A stretch of 64,000 nucleotides of DNA from Thalassospira lucentensis. GTDB lineage: Bacteria; Pseudomonadota; Alphaproteobacteria; Rhodospirillales; Thalassospiraceae. The notes beneath the pieces are model-generated. The model was given only the letters and a program-made list of their open reading frames with translations, was not told the DNA's origin and ran no database searches. Where the stretch lies: positions 62,001 to 126,000 of the forward strand of contig NZ_CP136683.1 in assembly GCF_032921865.1 (NCBI RefSeq). Reading direction: 5' to 3'. This document shows positions 25,618-34,181 of the stretch, one piece after another. How positions within the stretch are numbered: the stretch's first letter is position 1; the number at the start of each line of letters is the position of its first letter. The position numbers and the translations under genes were made by a program.

Positions 25618-26910
25618 TTGGGTAATAAGAAGAAAAAAACGGGAACCATTAGCGATCACCCGGATATTCGCAGACGTGTGACTGAATTTCTACAGGCTAC
25701 AGTCTCACGACAGTCGAGACATGATGGCAATCGAAGGCACGGACTTCTTACAGGCGGATGGCGGCTAGTCAATGGTGTTGGCCTGTCAACCAGTCACGAA
25801 ATACGGAAACTCCAGCAGGAAGTAACAGTAAAAATTGTGCGCCAGATCGGTCCGACTGGTTTGGACGAAGGAGAAATTGATCGTATTCTCTGGAATGAAG
25901 TGGTTAATTTACATCGCGACGGTATTTGCGATGTAAAAAACAATCGCTTCAAGGAGATCGTAACTAAGACCCTGAAAGCAATTGATGACGGCTCGTCGAA
26001 ACGCCAGCAATTGTTTTTCAGGAACCCAGTGGTCCAGAGAGTTGCTGGAAGTAGCAAGGTTTCGATTGGACCTGTAGAAATATTAACAAATGATACGGTT
26101 CGAGCAGAAATTGAACGCTTGGGCTCAGGTTTTATGGACTGGTCTGAGTGGGCCAGCCCTTATATTTGGCGTGTTGAAAGCGTAAGTGCACAAAGTAAAG
26201 CTCGAGCTCAGGCTGAATGGTATATCGACATCGCCTGCGGATTCCTGGCGATCTGCGACAAGATATCGAAGCAATTCGATATCTATCGAGTAGGCTGGCA
26301 GATGTATCATCCAACTGAAATGCGCGAGCCCTTTACACGTGAATTCGGAATTTCAGACGGCAGATTGTTTGAGAATAATATGATGCACCACTATCAGATT
26401 GTCATTGAAAACAGTCTAGTCAGTTGGTTGCAATCTCCTGATACTCAAGCCAAGACTACGATATTGTTTCAAAGTGAAACCGGTTCTGTTGGTGCAAGAC
26501 TGGGAGTTGCGCTCGGATGGATGGCAAGAGGGCTGCAAGCTGCAAAGCTGGAGAGCAGATTGCTGTTTTTCTCTACGGCACTAGAAACGGCGCTTGTTTA
26601 CAGCGGTGAAGGTATAGCCGATCAGTTGGCCCGCCATGGAGCCTGTGTTCTATTTGATGATATTCCCAGTCGACTTGAATTGGCGGCACAACTAAGAGAG
26701 TTGTATGTTTCCCGATCACGTCTTGTTCACGATGGTGACCGACTACTTCACCGGATCGACGTCAATAGTCTGGAATATCTGACCTTGGCTACATTGCATG
26801 AAATTTGGCTGAAAGCAGATTTATCCATGCCAGTTGATGTGTTTGGAAAGCTGTTAAAGAAAAGTGCTTTCGGTTTTCCAATGGAATGGAGCAGGGAAGG
26901 TATCACGTGA
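25618..26910 (+). CDS. Large protein with C-terminal HEPN-like domain
   Basis: The likely start is TTG 25618 after GGGGGGAA, giving 430 residues; the frame is open back to 25543. The C-terminal third (LESRLLFFSTALETALVYSGEGIADQLARHGACVLFDD...LAAQLRELYVSRSRLVHDGDRL) has the two-helix pattern and the R-x4-H motif (R366-SRLV-H371) of HEPN domains, many of which are RNases in defence or toxin systems. The N-terminal 250 residues are mixed alpha/beta and unrecognised. It follows the small DNA-binding gene on the same strand, which could regulate it. A defence role is speculation based on the HEPN motif. Confidence 0.72.
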   Translation: MGNKKKKTGTISDHPDIRRRVTEFLQATVSRQSRHDGNRRHGLLTGGWRLVNGVGLSTSHEIRKLQQEVTVKIVRQIGPTGLDEGEIDRILWNEVVNLHRDGICDVKNNRFKEIVTKTLKAIDDGSSKRQQLFFRNPVVQRVAGSSKVSIGPVEILTNDTVRAEIERLGSGFMDWSEWASPYIWRVESVSAQSKARAQAEWYIDIACGFLAICDKISKQFDIYRVGWQMYHPTEMREPFTREFGISDGRLFENNMMHHYQIVIENSLVSWLQSPDTQAKTTILFQSETGSVGARLGVALGWMARGLQAAKLESRLLFFSTALETALVYSGEGIADQLARHGACVLFDDIPSRLELAAQLRELYVSRSRLVHDGDRLLHRIDVNSLEYLTLATLHEIWLKADLSMPVDVFGKLLKKSAFGFPMEWSREGIT

Positions 26911-27174
26911 TACCCGTTTTAATGCAATTCATGATTTCGCGAATTGCAGCGAAACGCGAACACAAACGTGTACGGATTTCGTGTCTGCCAAGTTTGCAGT
27001 TCTGCACGCAGATTTAAGTGCGCTAAAAACGTGATGTGCAAACGTGCTGTTTGTGAACAAAAACGCAGTCACAAAAACGTGCAATGTTTGTCGTGCGATT
27101 TATGTTGAACTTTATGAACAAAATACGTACAAGAATACCTGTGTCGCACGAATGCAAGTTTGTGCACACTTTCC
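26911..27174. other. Gene-free stretch with recurring AAACGTG motifs
   Basis: No convincing ORF is seen. The heptamer AAACGTG recurs at 26964, 27027, 27040 and 27075, among many GCRAA/TTYGC words. The spacing is irregular (63, 13 and 35 bp), so I see no clear array. It may contain promoter or binding sites for the downstream pair of genes. Confidence 0.35.
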
Positions 27175-27200
27175 GAGGCCCGCGTTTTTCGCGGGTCTTC
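27175..27200 (+). terminator. Hairpin upstream of the DUF3800 gene
   Basis: CCCGCG-TTTTT-CGCGGG, extended by G-U and G-C pairs, is followed by CTTCGTGTTTG. It stands just 20 bases before the next GTG start, so it may terminate upstream transcription or act as an attenuator. Confidence 0.6.
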
Positions 27201-27219
27201 GTGTTTGTGGGGAGGGAAT

Positions 27220-28023
27220 GTGACGTACATTGCATACCTGGATGAATTCGGTCACATCGGCCCCTACATTTCCCGCACAGATCCCAAGTTCAAAGAGAGC
27301 CCGGTTTTCGGGCTTGCAGGGCTGATACTGCCAGCGACGGAAGTTCGTTCATTCGGTACTTGGTTTTTCCAGAGAAAACAAGAGCTGCTTGCCTGGGAAA
27401 TAAAACGCGCAGAGGAACATCCGGCCACTTGGGAAAAGAAGGGTGCTGCTTTATATACCCTTCGCAATATCAAGAAGTATCCAGAAGTCCGACGGATGAC
27501 GAACCGCGTTTTCAATCGTATCGAGAAAATTGGTGGTCGGGTTTTTTACGTCGGTACGGAAAAGACACATCCGATTGATGAACATGATGCTAATCGGCTT
27601 TACCTATCAGTTTTGAAAGAAGCCATCAAACGCATCGATCACTTCTGCCACGAAGACTGTGACAATGGCGCTTCCTTCCTTCTTGTGCTCGATGAGCATG
27701 ACCAACGGCAAGCATTGGTTACGGCTGCTGCACAAGCAATGTACAACACAGATGATCCGCGCCGAAGACTGATCGAGCCGCCTTTTCAGGTGGAAAGCCA
27801 TCGCTATCAGACCTTGCAAGCCGCGGATTGGATTGCAGGCTTGGTTGGGCGCCTTGGTGCGTGTTGGGCCGAACCCGACCAATATGCAGACTGGGAGCCT
27901 TTTCGGACGTTCTTCGAAGCTCGCCTTAACCGGGCTTCCGTCCGAAGCGGAGTGCGCACTGGCGCCAGGGCACGTTTTGACGAGCAAGAAGTAGAGCAGA
28001 TTGTCAGGGCTTTGGACGAATAA
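27220..28023 (+). CDS. DUF3800-family protein
   Basis: The GTG at 27220, preceded by GGGGAGGGA, gives a 267-residue protein beginning VTYIAYLDEFGHIG. The conserved acidic residues of DUF3800 are visible: YLDEFG near the N-terminus, LLVLDEHDQRQ in the middle and the C-terminal LQAADWIAGLVGRLG, consistent with an RNase-H-like nuclease fold. DUF3800 proteins are frequent on plasmids and prophages and are suspected in defence. The next gene starts 12 bases downstream, so the two are probably one transcriptional unit. Confidence 0.85.
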   Translation: MTYIAYLDEFGHIGPYISRTDPKFKESPVFGLAGLILPATEVRSFGTWFFQRKQELLAWEIKRAEEHPATWEKKGAALYTLRNIKKYPEVRRMTNRVFNRIEKIGGRVFYVGTEKTHPIDEHDANRLYLSVLKEAIKRIDHFCHEDCDNGASFLLVLDEHDQRQALVTAAAQAMYNTDDPRRRLIEPPFQVESHRYQTLQAADWIAGLVGRLGACWAEPDQYADWEPFRTFFEARLNRASVRSGVRTGARARFDEQEVEQIVRALDE

Positions 28024-28035
28024 GTGGGGTAGGGG

Positions 28036-29394
28036 ATGGCAAGACCTCAAGGAAAGCGATATCCAAATCCAATTGGCGCTGGCGCCTACGTTACGCCGTC
28101 CCGTATTCGGAGGTTTAGCAAAGAGTTCCAAAAGCGATTGATCACCAATTGGTTTTTCGATCGTTTTGAGGACCCGGGCGCCGGGACATCTCACAATGGA
28201 AGTGAAGGGGGATATCTCTATATCCACGGCGGCCCCTATGATGCCCGTGAAGCAATAGAAGCCGAGTTTAAAGCCGTTGTTGGCGTAGAAGTCATTGATA
28301 AGGCAATCGACTTTGTGGAAAGAGACGGGACGCATGAATGGGCGCCCAGCCCTAAACATCCAGACTACATAGCCTACGATGGGGAGCCTGAATCTTCACG
28401 AGATGCAGATAATCGATTTTTCGATTTTGAAGCCGGTTTTGAGCGCAGTCCGGTTGGTTTCCCAAATCTTGGGGAGGGAGTATTTTACTCTGTGCCTTGG
28501 GATCGGGAGTTAAAGGTATCACCTTCAGAAGTGCGTAGTCTTACGCCTCAAAGACAACATGAGTTGATCGAGCATTGGTTCTATCAAATGTTTGAAGCAC
28601 TTTCTGACGGTCAAATAACCCCGGCGGAAAACCATGGTTATCCATTAGACCGAGGCCGGACCTACAAAGCCAGAGATGCAATTCTCAACGAATTCATTGA
28701 AATCGCAGATCAAAGCGTCATTCTCGATGTTATTTCCAAAGTTCATAACACTGGTGGGACTGTTTGGGGACCAGGTAGGCTTCATCCAGACCGGATGGGA
28801 TTGGAGTTTGGTGGTGAAACAGCGGCGTCATTCTTTGAAACCAATAAACCCTTTGGTCAGCCAAATCGACCGCCGTTCGGTGAAAGAGACCTGATTGCCG
28901 ATCACGAACAGATCGATGCACGTCTGGAGCTTGGTGCACGCTCGTCGTTCGGCAGCTCATATGATCGGGCTGTTCGTCAAGCATTCCAAAGACATGCCGC
29001 TGATCTGAGAGCGCTCCTTGAGCAGCCGGCGCCACCCAAGGCACGGCACGGCGGTATAGGTCACAATCAACCTCCCTCAGATATTGAACTTGATGCAGAA
29101 CATAAGGAAGAGCTGCAGGCCGCAGTCGTGACGATCAGCGAAGAACTTACCCATGAACGTCCCAATGTCCGGAAGATATCACGCGCTGCGCGTGTTTTTC
29201 AGTCCGTTGGTCGATGGGCTGCCGGAAAGCTCGACATGACACTCGATGCATTCTTGACAACATTTGGCTCTACATTGGGAAGGAGCGCTGCAGTTGGTGT
29301 TGGTCTAATTGGATTGGGCCATGTTTTTCAAAAGGCGATGGAGATTTACCAGCTGATCATTGGGTGGCTGAATGCCGTGGTGCTGCCATTATAA
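28036..29394 (+). CDS. Hypothetical protein with duplicated domain, GIGHNQPP motif and C-terminal membrane segment
   Basis: This 452-residue protein contains an internal duplication: residues about 30-111 (LITNWFFDRFEDP...YDAREAIEAEF...HEWAPSPKHPD) and about 171-252 (LIEHWFYQMFEAL...YKARDAILNEF...TVWGPGRLHPD) share W-F, the A-R-(E/D)-A-I-x2-E-F motif and the closing HPD. A GIGHNQPPSD motif near residue 340, widespread in alphaproteobacterial mobile elements, precedes a hydrophobic C-terminus (TLGRSAAVGVGLIGLGHVF...YQLIIGWLNAVVLPL). It is coupled to DUF3800, so the two may act together; function unknown. Confidence 0.75.
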   Translation: MARPQGKRYPNPIGAGAYVTPSRIRRFSKEFQKRLITNWFFDRFEDPGAGTSHNGSEGGYLYIHGGPYDAREAIEAEFKAVVGVEVIDKAIDFVERDGTHEWAPSPKHPDYIAYDGEPESSRDADNRFFDFEAGFERSPVGFPNLGEGVFYSVPWDRELKVSPSEVRSLTPQRQHELIEHWFYQMFEALSDGQITPAENHGYPLDRGRTYKARDAILNEFIEIADQSVILDVISKVHNTGGTVWGPGRLHPDRMGLEFGGETAASFFETNKPFGQPNRPPFGERDLIADHEQIDARLELGARSSFGSSYDRAVRQAFQRHAADLRALLEQPAPPKARHGGIGHNQPPSDIELDAEHKEELQAAVVTISEELTHERPNVRKISRAARVFQSVGRWAAGKLDMTLDAFLTTFGSTLGRSAAVGVGLIGLGHVFQKAMEIYQLIIGWLNAVVLPL

Positions 29395-29632
29395 CCCATA
29401 AAGATAGCAATCGATGTGCCAGTCTATAGTCGGCCTCACAGATTGCATAAGGTGATGGGTTAAAGAAGCTGGTTCTGGACGTTCAAACAGGCTATAAAAA
29501 GGCTCGGGACCCGGTCCGAGCCTGCTGCAGGGCTGAAGCCGCGCATATCTGATCTACTTACGCTGATCGACCTGTTTTGTTGGCCGGTTGGTAATCTGCA
29601 GTCAACCAGGCGTTAAACAAAAGAGGTTTGAC
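29395..29632. other. Intergenic region with hairpin
   Basis: An 8-bp perfect stem (AGGCTCGG at 29500-29507 with CCGAGCCT at 29516-29523) lacks a downstream T-run. It may be a weak terminator or an RNA structure. Nothing else is evident. Confidence 0.4.
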
Positions 29633-30505
29633 ATGGTCGACCAGGTACTCCGTCTTCTTTCCACCAAAATCACCGATATCGACTTTCGCCGGGATCTGAA
29701 GCATCAGCTCCGCGCGATACCTTCATTGGAGCATGCCAAGCTGGGCTGGCTTGATGAAGCCATTGCCCGGGGATTTGGCTTTCGCAGTCATGCAGCACTT
29801 CTTAACGGTGCCAATCGTGAAGTGACCGAGATTTCCAATCAGGGTTTTCGCGACCGATTGCTGGAATTTGGCGTAACGGCAGAGGGAAACCTGTTTCGCG
29901 AAACAGTTCTTAAGCTGATAGAGGGCAGTCCCGATGTGAATGATGCGGCGCCCCTGCCGGTTATTATCAGTGAGGAACAGAAGCGCCTGCTGGAATCAGT
30001 CTCGGGCGAGCGAGGCAATCTTCTTGTCTGCGGATCTGATCCGGATGCCAATTGCTCCATGCTGGTCGAATTGATCCGAGATCCTGAGCTGTCGTTTTCT
30101 GGCCCGCCGTCTTATGCTTTGACACCGGATCATGGGCCGCATGCAGTCTGGATCGCGGATACCGGTGTATTGACGATGAAGCTGCCTGAAGATGCAAAAC
30201 TGCAGAAAGACATGTTTCTGCACACTTTGCGACATCCAGGAATAGACTGCGTGATTAATGGCATTACACAGGCTACGCTTGAACAGACACGCTTTCACAT
30301 GACAAGCGGGATCCGCTGCACTGTTTCAATGGCCATCGAAAATCGGTATCAGACGATTGATGACGCGATTGATCTGTTCATGATCGGCGATCGGGTAGGG
30401 CAGGTAAGGCGCTATCTTCATTCAGTCCTGCATGTCGAACCGGTTGATGGGGCCGTGCGCATCATGGAAATGCGGAGAATTCAATACAGCACGTCTCTTG
30501 CATAG
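29633..30505 (+). CDS. Protein resembling a degenerate PilT/GspE-type secretion ATPase
   Basis: From ATG 29633 (AGAGG upstream) the 290-residue protein has an N-terminal helical part (LGWLDEAIARGFGFRSHAALLNGANREV) and a C-terminal part laid out like a GspE/PilT ATPase: NLLVCGSDPDANCSMLVELI sits where Walker A should be, then LRHPGIDCVINGITQATLEQTRFHMTSGIRCTVSMAIEN mirrors the family's LRxxPDxIxxGEIRDxETAxxAxxxTGHxVxxTxH segment. The Walker A Gly-Lys-Ser/Thr is missing and the Glu residues are lost, so ATP hydrolysis is unlikely. This assignment is my inference from pattern. Confidence 0.6.
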   Translation: MVDQVLRLLSTKITDIDFRRDLKHQLRAIPSLEHAKLGWLDEAIARGFGFRSHAALLNGANREVTEISNQGFRDRLLEFGVTAEGNLFRETVLKLIEGSPDVNDAAPLPVIISEEQKRLLESVSGERGNLLVCGSDPDANCSMLVELIRDPELSFSGPPSYALTPDHGPHAVWIADTGVLTMKLPEDAKLQKDMFLHTLRHPGIDCVINGITQATLEQTRFHMTSGIRCTVSMAIENRYQTIDDAIDLFMIGDRVGQVRRYLHSVLHVEPVDGAVRIMEMRRIQYSTSLA

Positions 30506-30604
30506 CCCTGATCCATAATTTCTTCAGTGTGTCGGCAGAAAAACCCCCATCGAATTGGGCTTGTATGCCAGCATGAAGGTAGTCTTGAACACTGGAGAAA
30601 TCAC

Positions 30605-30976
30605 ATGATGACAATCAACTGGGCTGCCAGCTATGCCTCCGCCCGGCAGTTGCTGATGAAGCGTACCGGGCAGGAGCCCGCACCAGAACAGATCTGGGCC
30701 ACGGCCGTAACGGCAGTCTGTATCGAGTTCGACGATCTGACTTATTCAGGCATCATTTCCAAAGAAGAGCCGGGCTATATTACTCTGGTCGCTGTCATCT
30801 ACCGGGGCAGGACCATCATTATGGTTTTCGCCGGAGATGAACTGATTGATTGTTATCTTGAGCTGGAGCCCGCCATCCGATTTGCCAGTCTGGAGTTGGC
30901 CATGGATGAAATCGACAAGTGGATGGATTTGAAACCGGCGCCGGCACCCGAACCTGAAACCTCTTTCGAGCCCTGA
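30605..30976 (+). CDS. Hypothetical protein (123 aa)
   Basis: ATG 30605 follows GGAGA. The acidic 123-residue protein (TINWAASYASARQLLMKRTGQEPAPEQIW...) ends in a Pro/Glu-rich tail (PAPAPEPETSFEP). No domain is recognised. It lies 99 bases after the PilT-like gene and directly before a strong terminator, so it probably closes that transcript. Confidence 0.62.
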   Translation: MMTINWAASYASARQLLMKRTGQEPAPEQIWATAVTAVCIEFDDLTYSGIISKEEPGYITLVAVIYRGRTIIMVFAGDELIDCYLELEPAIRFASLELAMDEIDKWMDLKPAPAPEPETSFEP

Positions 30977-30982
30977 AAAAGA

Positions 30983-31006
30983 AAACCCCGCCAGATGGCG
31001 GGGTTT
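30983..31006. terminator. Bidirectional terminator between convergent genes
   Basis: AAACCCCGCC-AGAT-GGCGGGGTTT is a perfect 10-bp stem with A-rich and T-rich flanks, between the stop at 30976 and the opposing gene's stop at 31021. Confidence 0.88.
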
Positions 31007-31020
31007 CTCATGGGCACATG

Positions 31021-31785
31021 TCAGATAGCCTGGCTTTTGTTTGAGGGAATTTCTGCCTGTTCAGATGTGTTCTCCGGCGCCACGGGTGTGAACACAATCC
31101 GGATATTCGCCTGATCGGGCAATTCCTCTCCAAACCAGGCAAAAATTTTCTCTGCCCGGATAGCCAAAGCCCTTTGTTGCGAGAAAACAGACTGTGACAG
31201 GCTGGCTGCAAAGGCATAAGTGATGCTGCATGCGAGAATGATCACAAGAAACTGTTGCGCGATATCGACCTGAAGAAATTCCTTCAGGGTGGCCATTCCC
31301 GACAGCAGCATAATGGCAGGTAGCCAGAAAATCAGAAGCCCAAACAGGTTTCTTGCTCGATACACAGCGTGGACCAGTTGTTCTGATACCGTTGTAAGTC
31401 CCAATTTCCAGAAATATCGGCTCTTGAGGATGCCAAGATCGATCGTGGCGATATCAATGCCGGCCATCTGATGAACCAGATGTTCGCCGTCAAAAATATC
31501 GGCTCGCACATGATCCGTCATCAGGTTCTGGTATTGCTTCCTATACTGGAGGCTTCCCATGATCAGGAACGCTGCCGCAGACAGATACAGGATGCCAACG
31601 GCGTTCATGATGCTGCTGTAGGCTTGGGTCGTGATCACAAGTTTTCCCATAACGAGAAAAGCGATCGCGGCGCAGATGACGATCATCAGCCCATTTGCCA
31701 TCCGCTCAGGCATGCCAAACAGGGTAGGGGCGGCAAAGCGCAGAAACTGATCAATCAGGGTTTGCGGTTTGATTTGCGATGTCAT
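31021..31785 (-). CDS. Polytopic membrane protein (254 aa)
   Basis: About five hydrophobic segments are visible (GLMIVICAAIAFLVMGKLVITT, AVGILYLSAAAFLIMG, FGLLIFWLPAIMLLSGMA, FLVIILACSITYAFAAS). The C-terminus is soluble (EKIFAWFGEELPDQANIRIVFTPVAP). No family is recognised. It lies 21 bases downstream of the winged-helix gene on the same strand. A role in the plasmid's envelope functions is only a guess. Confidence 0.7.
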   Translation of the reverse strand: MTSQIKPQTLIDQFLRFAAPTLFGMPERMANGLMIVICAAIAFLVMGKLVITTQAYSSIMNAVGILYLSAAAFLIMGSLQYRKQYQNLMTDHVRADIFDGEHLVHQMAGIDIATIDLGILKSRYFWKLGLTTVSEQLVHAVYRARNLFGLLIFWLPAIMLLSGMATLKEFLQVDIAQQFLVIILACSITYAFAASLSQSVFSQQRALAIRAEKIFAWFGEELPDQANIRIVFTPVAPENTSEQAEIPSNKSQAI

Positions 31786-31806
31786 GACGGCTTCCTTTCA
31801 GGTCCT

Positions 31807-32832
31807 TCAGAGATTTGCCAGCTGATAACCATGGCTGGCGGTGATGCGTGAGAGCAGATCAAAGAAGCGATGCCTGATCTGGTCACGCGTGGCGGCATTG
31901 GCTGCGGTCAAACGGATGGTTTTATCCTCGATGTCGGCCGTAACCGATTTCAGCCAGGCAAGCGGGTTGGGGCAGTCAACGGAGGGATTGTCGGCAAAGT
32001 CCCGGGCAATGCGCGCCCAGGCATCCGGCATCTTGCCAAGCCAGTCTTCAGAGGCAGCCGGCAAGGATGTATCAGCTGGACGTAAAGCCTGCAGATGATC
32101 GAGCAGCTCGGTGCGTTTGAGCGCACGAAGAGAGGAAAGCTCGTTCAGTCGATCGATGACCGCATCAAGGCCAACGCGGTTAATCGCCAGACAGACATGC
32201 TCGGCTGCATTGTCGTTCGACCAGGGCTGGACCGAAAGCTGCTGCCATCGGCGAACAACCACTTTGATCAGTTCACTTTCATCCCGCGGGAGGGCAGGAA
32301 GAACTGAGCCGGTATTTTTTCGGGTCGTCTGGTTTGCATGAGGATCGGCTTTCGACCTTCTATCCGGGTTTGATAAATCCGTGTTCCTATTGGAAGCGGA
32401 ATCTGTTGCCGGTGCAGAAGCGGCAGCTGTTGCCGGTACGATTTTTCTTTTCGGTCGGGTTTGAGGGGCTTTGGTCTCGCTGGAAATCCCGATCAGCTGA
32501 TAGGTGTTGCGGGTATTGAACCAGCCAGTGGCACGTCTTTGCTTCAGCACCAGATTGTGCTCTGCGAGCTCATTGAGTGCATTGCGAACGGTTCTTTCAC
32601 CAAGGCCGGTTGATTTTGCGAGTGTCGCGACTTTCGGAAAACAGCCCAGCGTCTGGTCATTGACGAAACTCACCAGGGCGCAGGCAACCAGGCGGGCTGT
32701 TGAAGAAAGGTTTTCGGCCTGAAAGATGCGGCTTTGCAACCAGGCAAAGCGGTTAACAGCCGATGTGCCTTTCGAGGAAGGTGATATCCCGGAAAGTCGG
32801 GTTTTTCTGGAATTAACGGTCACGTTTTTCAT
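31807..32832 (-). CDS. Winged-helix (HTH_36-like) plasmid protein
   Basis: In this 341-residue protein residues about 28-115 form a winged-helix domain (FAWLQSRIFQAENLSSTARLVACALVSFVND...CFPKVATLAKSTGLGERTVRNALNELAEHNLV), as in RepC-like and HTH_36 proteins. A Lys/Ala-rich linker follows, then a C-terminal domain ending IEDKTIRLTAANAATRDQIRHRFFDLLSRITASHGYQLA. The overall layout resembles plasmid replication or gene-regulation proteins. A second initiator role is possible but not shown. Confidence 0.7.
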   Translation of the reverse strand: MKNVTVNSRKTRLSGISPSSKGTSAVNRFAWLQSRIFQAENLSSTARLVACALVSFVNDQTLGCFPKVATLAKSTGLGERTVRNALNELAEHNLVLKQRRATGWFNTRNTYQLIGISSETKAPQTRPKRKIVPATAAASAPATDSASNRNTDLSNPDRRSKADPHANQTTRKNTGSVLPALPRDESELIKVVVRRWQQLSVQPWSNDNAAEHVCLAINRVGLDAVIDRLNELSSLRALKRTELLDHLQALRPADTSLPAASEDWLGKMPDAWARIARDFADNPSVDCPNPLAWLKSVTADIEDKTIRLTAANAATRDQIRHRFFDLLSRITASHGYQLANL

Positions 32833-32866
32833 TTTTTCGTGCCTCAGTCACATTTTGGGGTTGAAC

Positions 32867-33073
32867 ATGACCGTTCACGCCCGTATATTCAGGCATGTTG
32901 GGTCGCTTCTCGCAGCAACGGGAGCACTGACATCAAACAGACGGGCCGAAGCCGCTGTAACCAAGGCGAGCCTATCCGTTCAGGCACCAAGTGATGCCTG
33001 GCAGAAAAGCAAAGACCCTTTGTTCAGCACCAGCAGATGTCTGGTCTGTTGTAAGAGTGTGCAGCTCTTATGA
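32867..33073 (+). CDS. Possible small protein or transcript opposing the operon (68 aa)
   Basis: A small rightward frame (MTVHARIFRHVGSLLAATGALTSNR...) starts after GGGG, 34 bases from the divergent gene, and its stop is 8 bases before a GC hairpin followed by TATGTTTTT. The terminator placement supports a rightward transcript in this otherwise leftward block; whether it is translated is uncertain. Confidence 0.35.
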   Translation: MTVHARIFRHVGSLLAATGALTSNRRAEAAVTKASLSVQAPSDAWQKSKDPLFSTSRCLVCCKSVQLL

Positions 33074-33080
33074 GTTTCTG

Positions 33081-33108
33081 GGCCCCGCTTCGGCGGGGCC
33101 TATGTTTT
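33081..33108 (+). terminator. GC hairpin with downstream T-run
   Basis: GGCCCCGC-TTCG-GCGGGGCC is a perfect 8-bp stem with a stable TTCG loop, followed by TATGTTTTT on the plus strand. It may end the small rightward transcript and also the leftward TOPRIM gene, whose stop lies at 33108. Confidence 0.78.
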
Positions 33109-34178
33109 TACGGGCTCACATAGACCTCCGCAGTTTCAAGTTTTTGAGTAATCCAGCTCAGGTCGAGATGCCGGGGCAAAGGATCGGCAGGATCCCATCC
33201 GCCGCCCACATCCGTATGAGGGGTCGCAAGCCTGTAGCTTGCCGGGACGACGCCCTGACTTTGCAAGACAAGTGGCAACTTCTCGCCAGCGCGAAAACCG
33301 GGGCGGGTTTCTGTGAGTTCGTTCGGATCGTCCGCATCAGGCCAGAAAACCACGTCTTTGCCATGCAGGACGGACCAGTCGATCTTCTCAAGCCGGTTGG
33401 TACCGCCATGCCAGCTGGTCGTGGCATCAAACCGCGCAAAGGGGTGACTTCCTGATTGCCGTTGACGTTCTCCGGCATCACGTGTCTTTTCCCCCTCGAG
33501 GACGAGCACGGATTGCGCCTGATTTACCGCTTTGACATCCATCAGGGGCTGGGGAGCAGGGAGCCCGGCATTATGCCAGCGATCCATCTCGACATTCGTT
33601 TCCCTGTGTCGAACCCTGCACCAGGTGAGGGGGAGAATGAGTTTTGTGCGGGATTTTCGGGAATCCTCGAACTCGATGCGATAGCTGTAGCCGGCAATGG
33701 TGCCATCGAGCCGTTCAAACCGCCAGGTACCGGCAAGGCAATGTCGATGTTTTTCGGGGATGACGGGAGCGGTGTCGGGGCAATCGCGATATACCTGGAC
33801 AATGTCGTATTCGCTGTTCGATTTTTTACCCCGACTTCCCTGCTCGTGACCGATCTCGACCGTGGGTCTCTCTGCGGCAGGAATTTGCAGAAATTCTCTT
33901 GCCAGCTCTATGGCGCGGGACTGATTGCCCATGCAATGCGCGACAAACACGTCATAGACGCCGTGATAGCCTCGCTGGCATCCGGCCCAGTCTTTTCCAG
34001 TGAGCTTGGCTATGTTGAACTGGAAAGACCCCTTGTTTCCCTTGCGTGCTGCTGAACCCAGGACATCACCGCAGCAGAATTCCTGCCCATAGAGCACGCC
34101 CGCACGCAACAGCCATTTCAGGGCTTCTGCAGGGCTGTCATTCAGCCTGTCCTTGATCTGTTCAAGCGACATGCTCAT
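33108..34178 (-). CDS. TOPRIM-domain protein, primase-like
   Basis: The 356-residue protein has an N-terminal region (LLRAGVLYGQEFCCGDVLGSAARKGNKGSFQFNIAKLTGKDWAG) with two adjacent Cys residues, and a C-terminal TOPRIM-like half: SVLVLEGEKTRDAGE carries the conserved Glu and DVVFWPDADDPNE the D-x-D motif. Such proteins on plasmids and phages act as primases or primase-like nucleic-acid processors. It lies 3 bases after the upstream gene's stop. The assignment to TOPRIM is fairly firm; activity is inferred. Confidence 0.75.
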   Translation of the reverse strand: MSMSLEQIKDRLNDSPAEALKWLLRAGVLYGQEFCCGDVLGSAARKGNKGSFQFNIAKLTGKDWAGCQRGYHGVYDVFVAHCMGNQSRAIELAREFLQIPAAERPTVEIGHEQGSRGKKSNSEYDIVQVYRDCPDTAPVIPEKHRHCLAGTWRFERLDGTIAGYSYRIEFEDSRKSRTKLILPLTWCRVRHRETNVEMDRWHNAGLPAPQPLMDVKAVNQAQSVLVLEGEKTRDAGERQRQSGSHPFARFDATTSWHGGTNRLEKIDWSVLHGKDVVFWPDADDPNELTETRPGFRAGEKLPLVLQSQGVVPASYRLATPHTDVGGGWDPADPLPRHLDLSWITQKLETAEVYVSP

Positions 34179-34181
34179 GGG

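Noticed and set aside
26911..27150. Second periodic array like the one before parA
   Set aside because: AAACGTG recurs four times, but spacing is irregular and neither a 9- nor an 11-base register holds.
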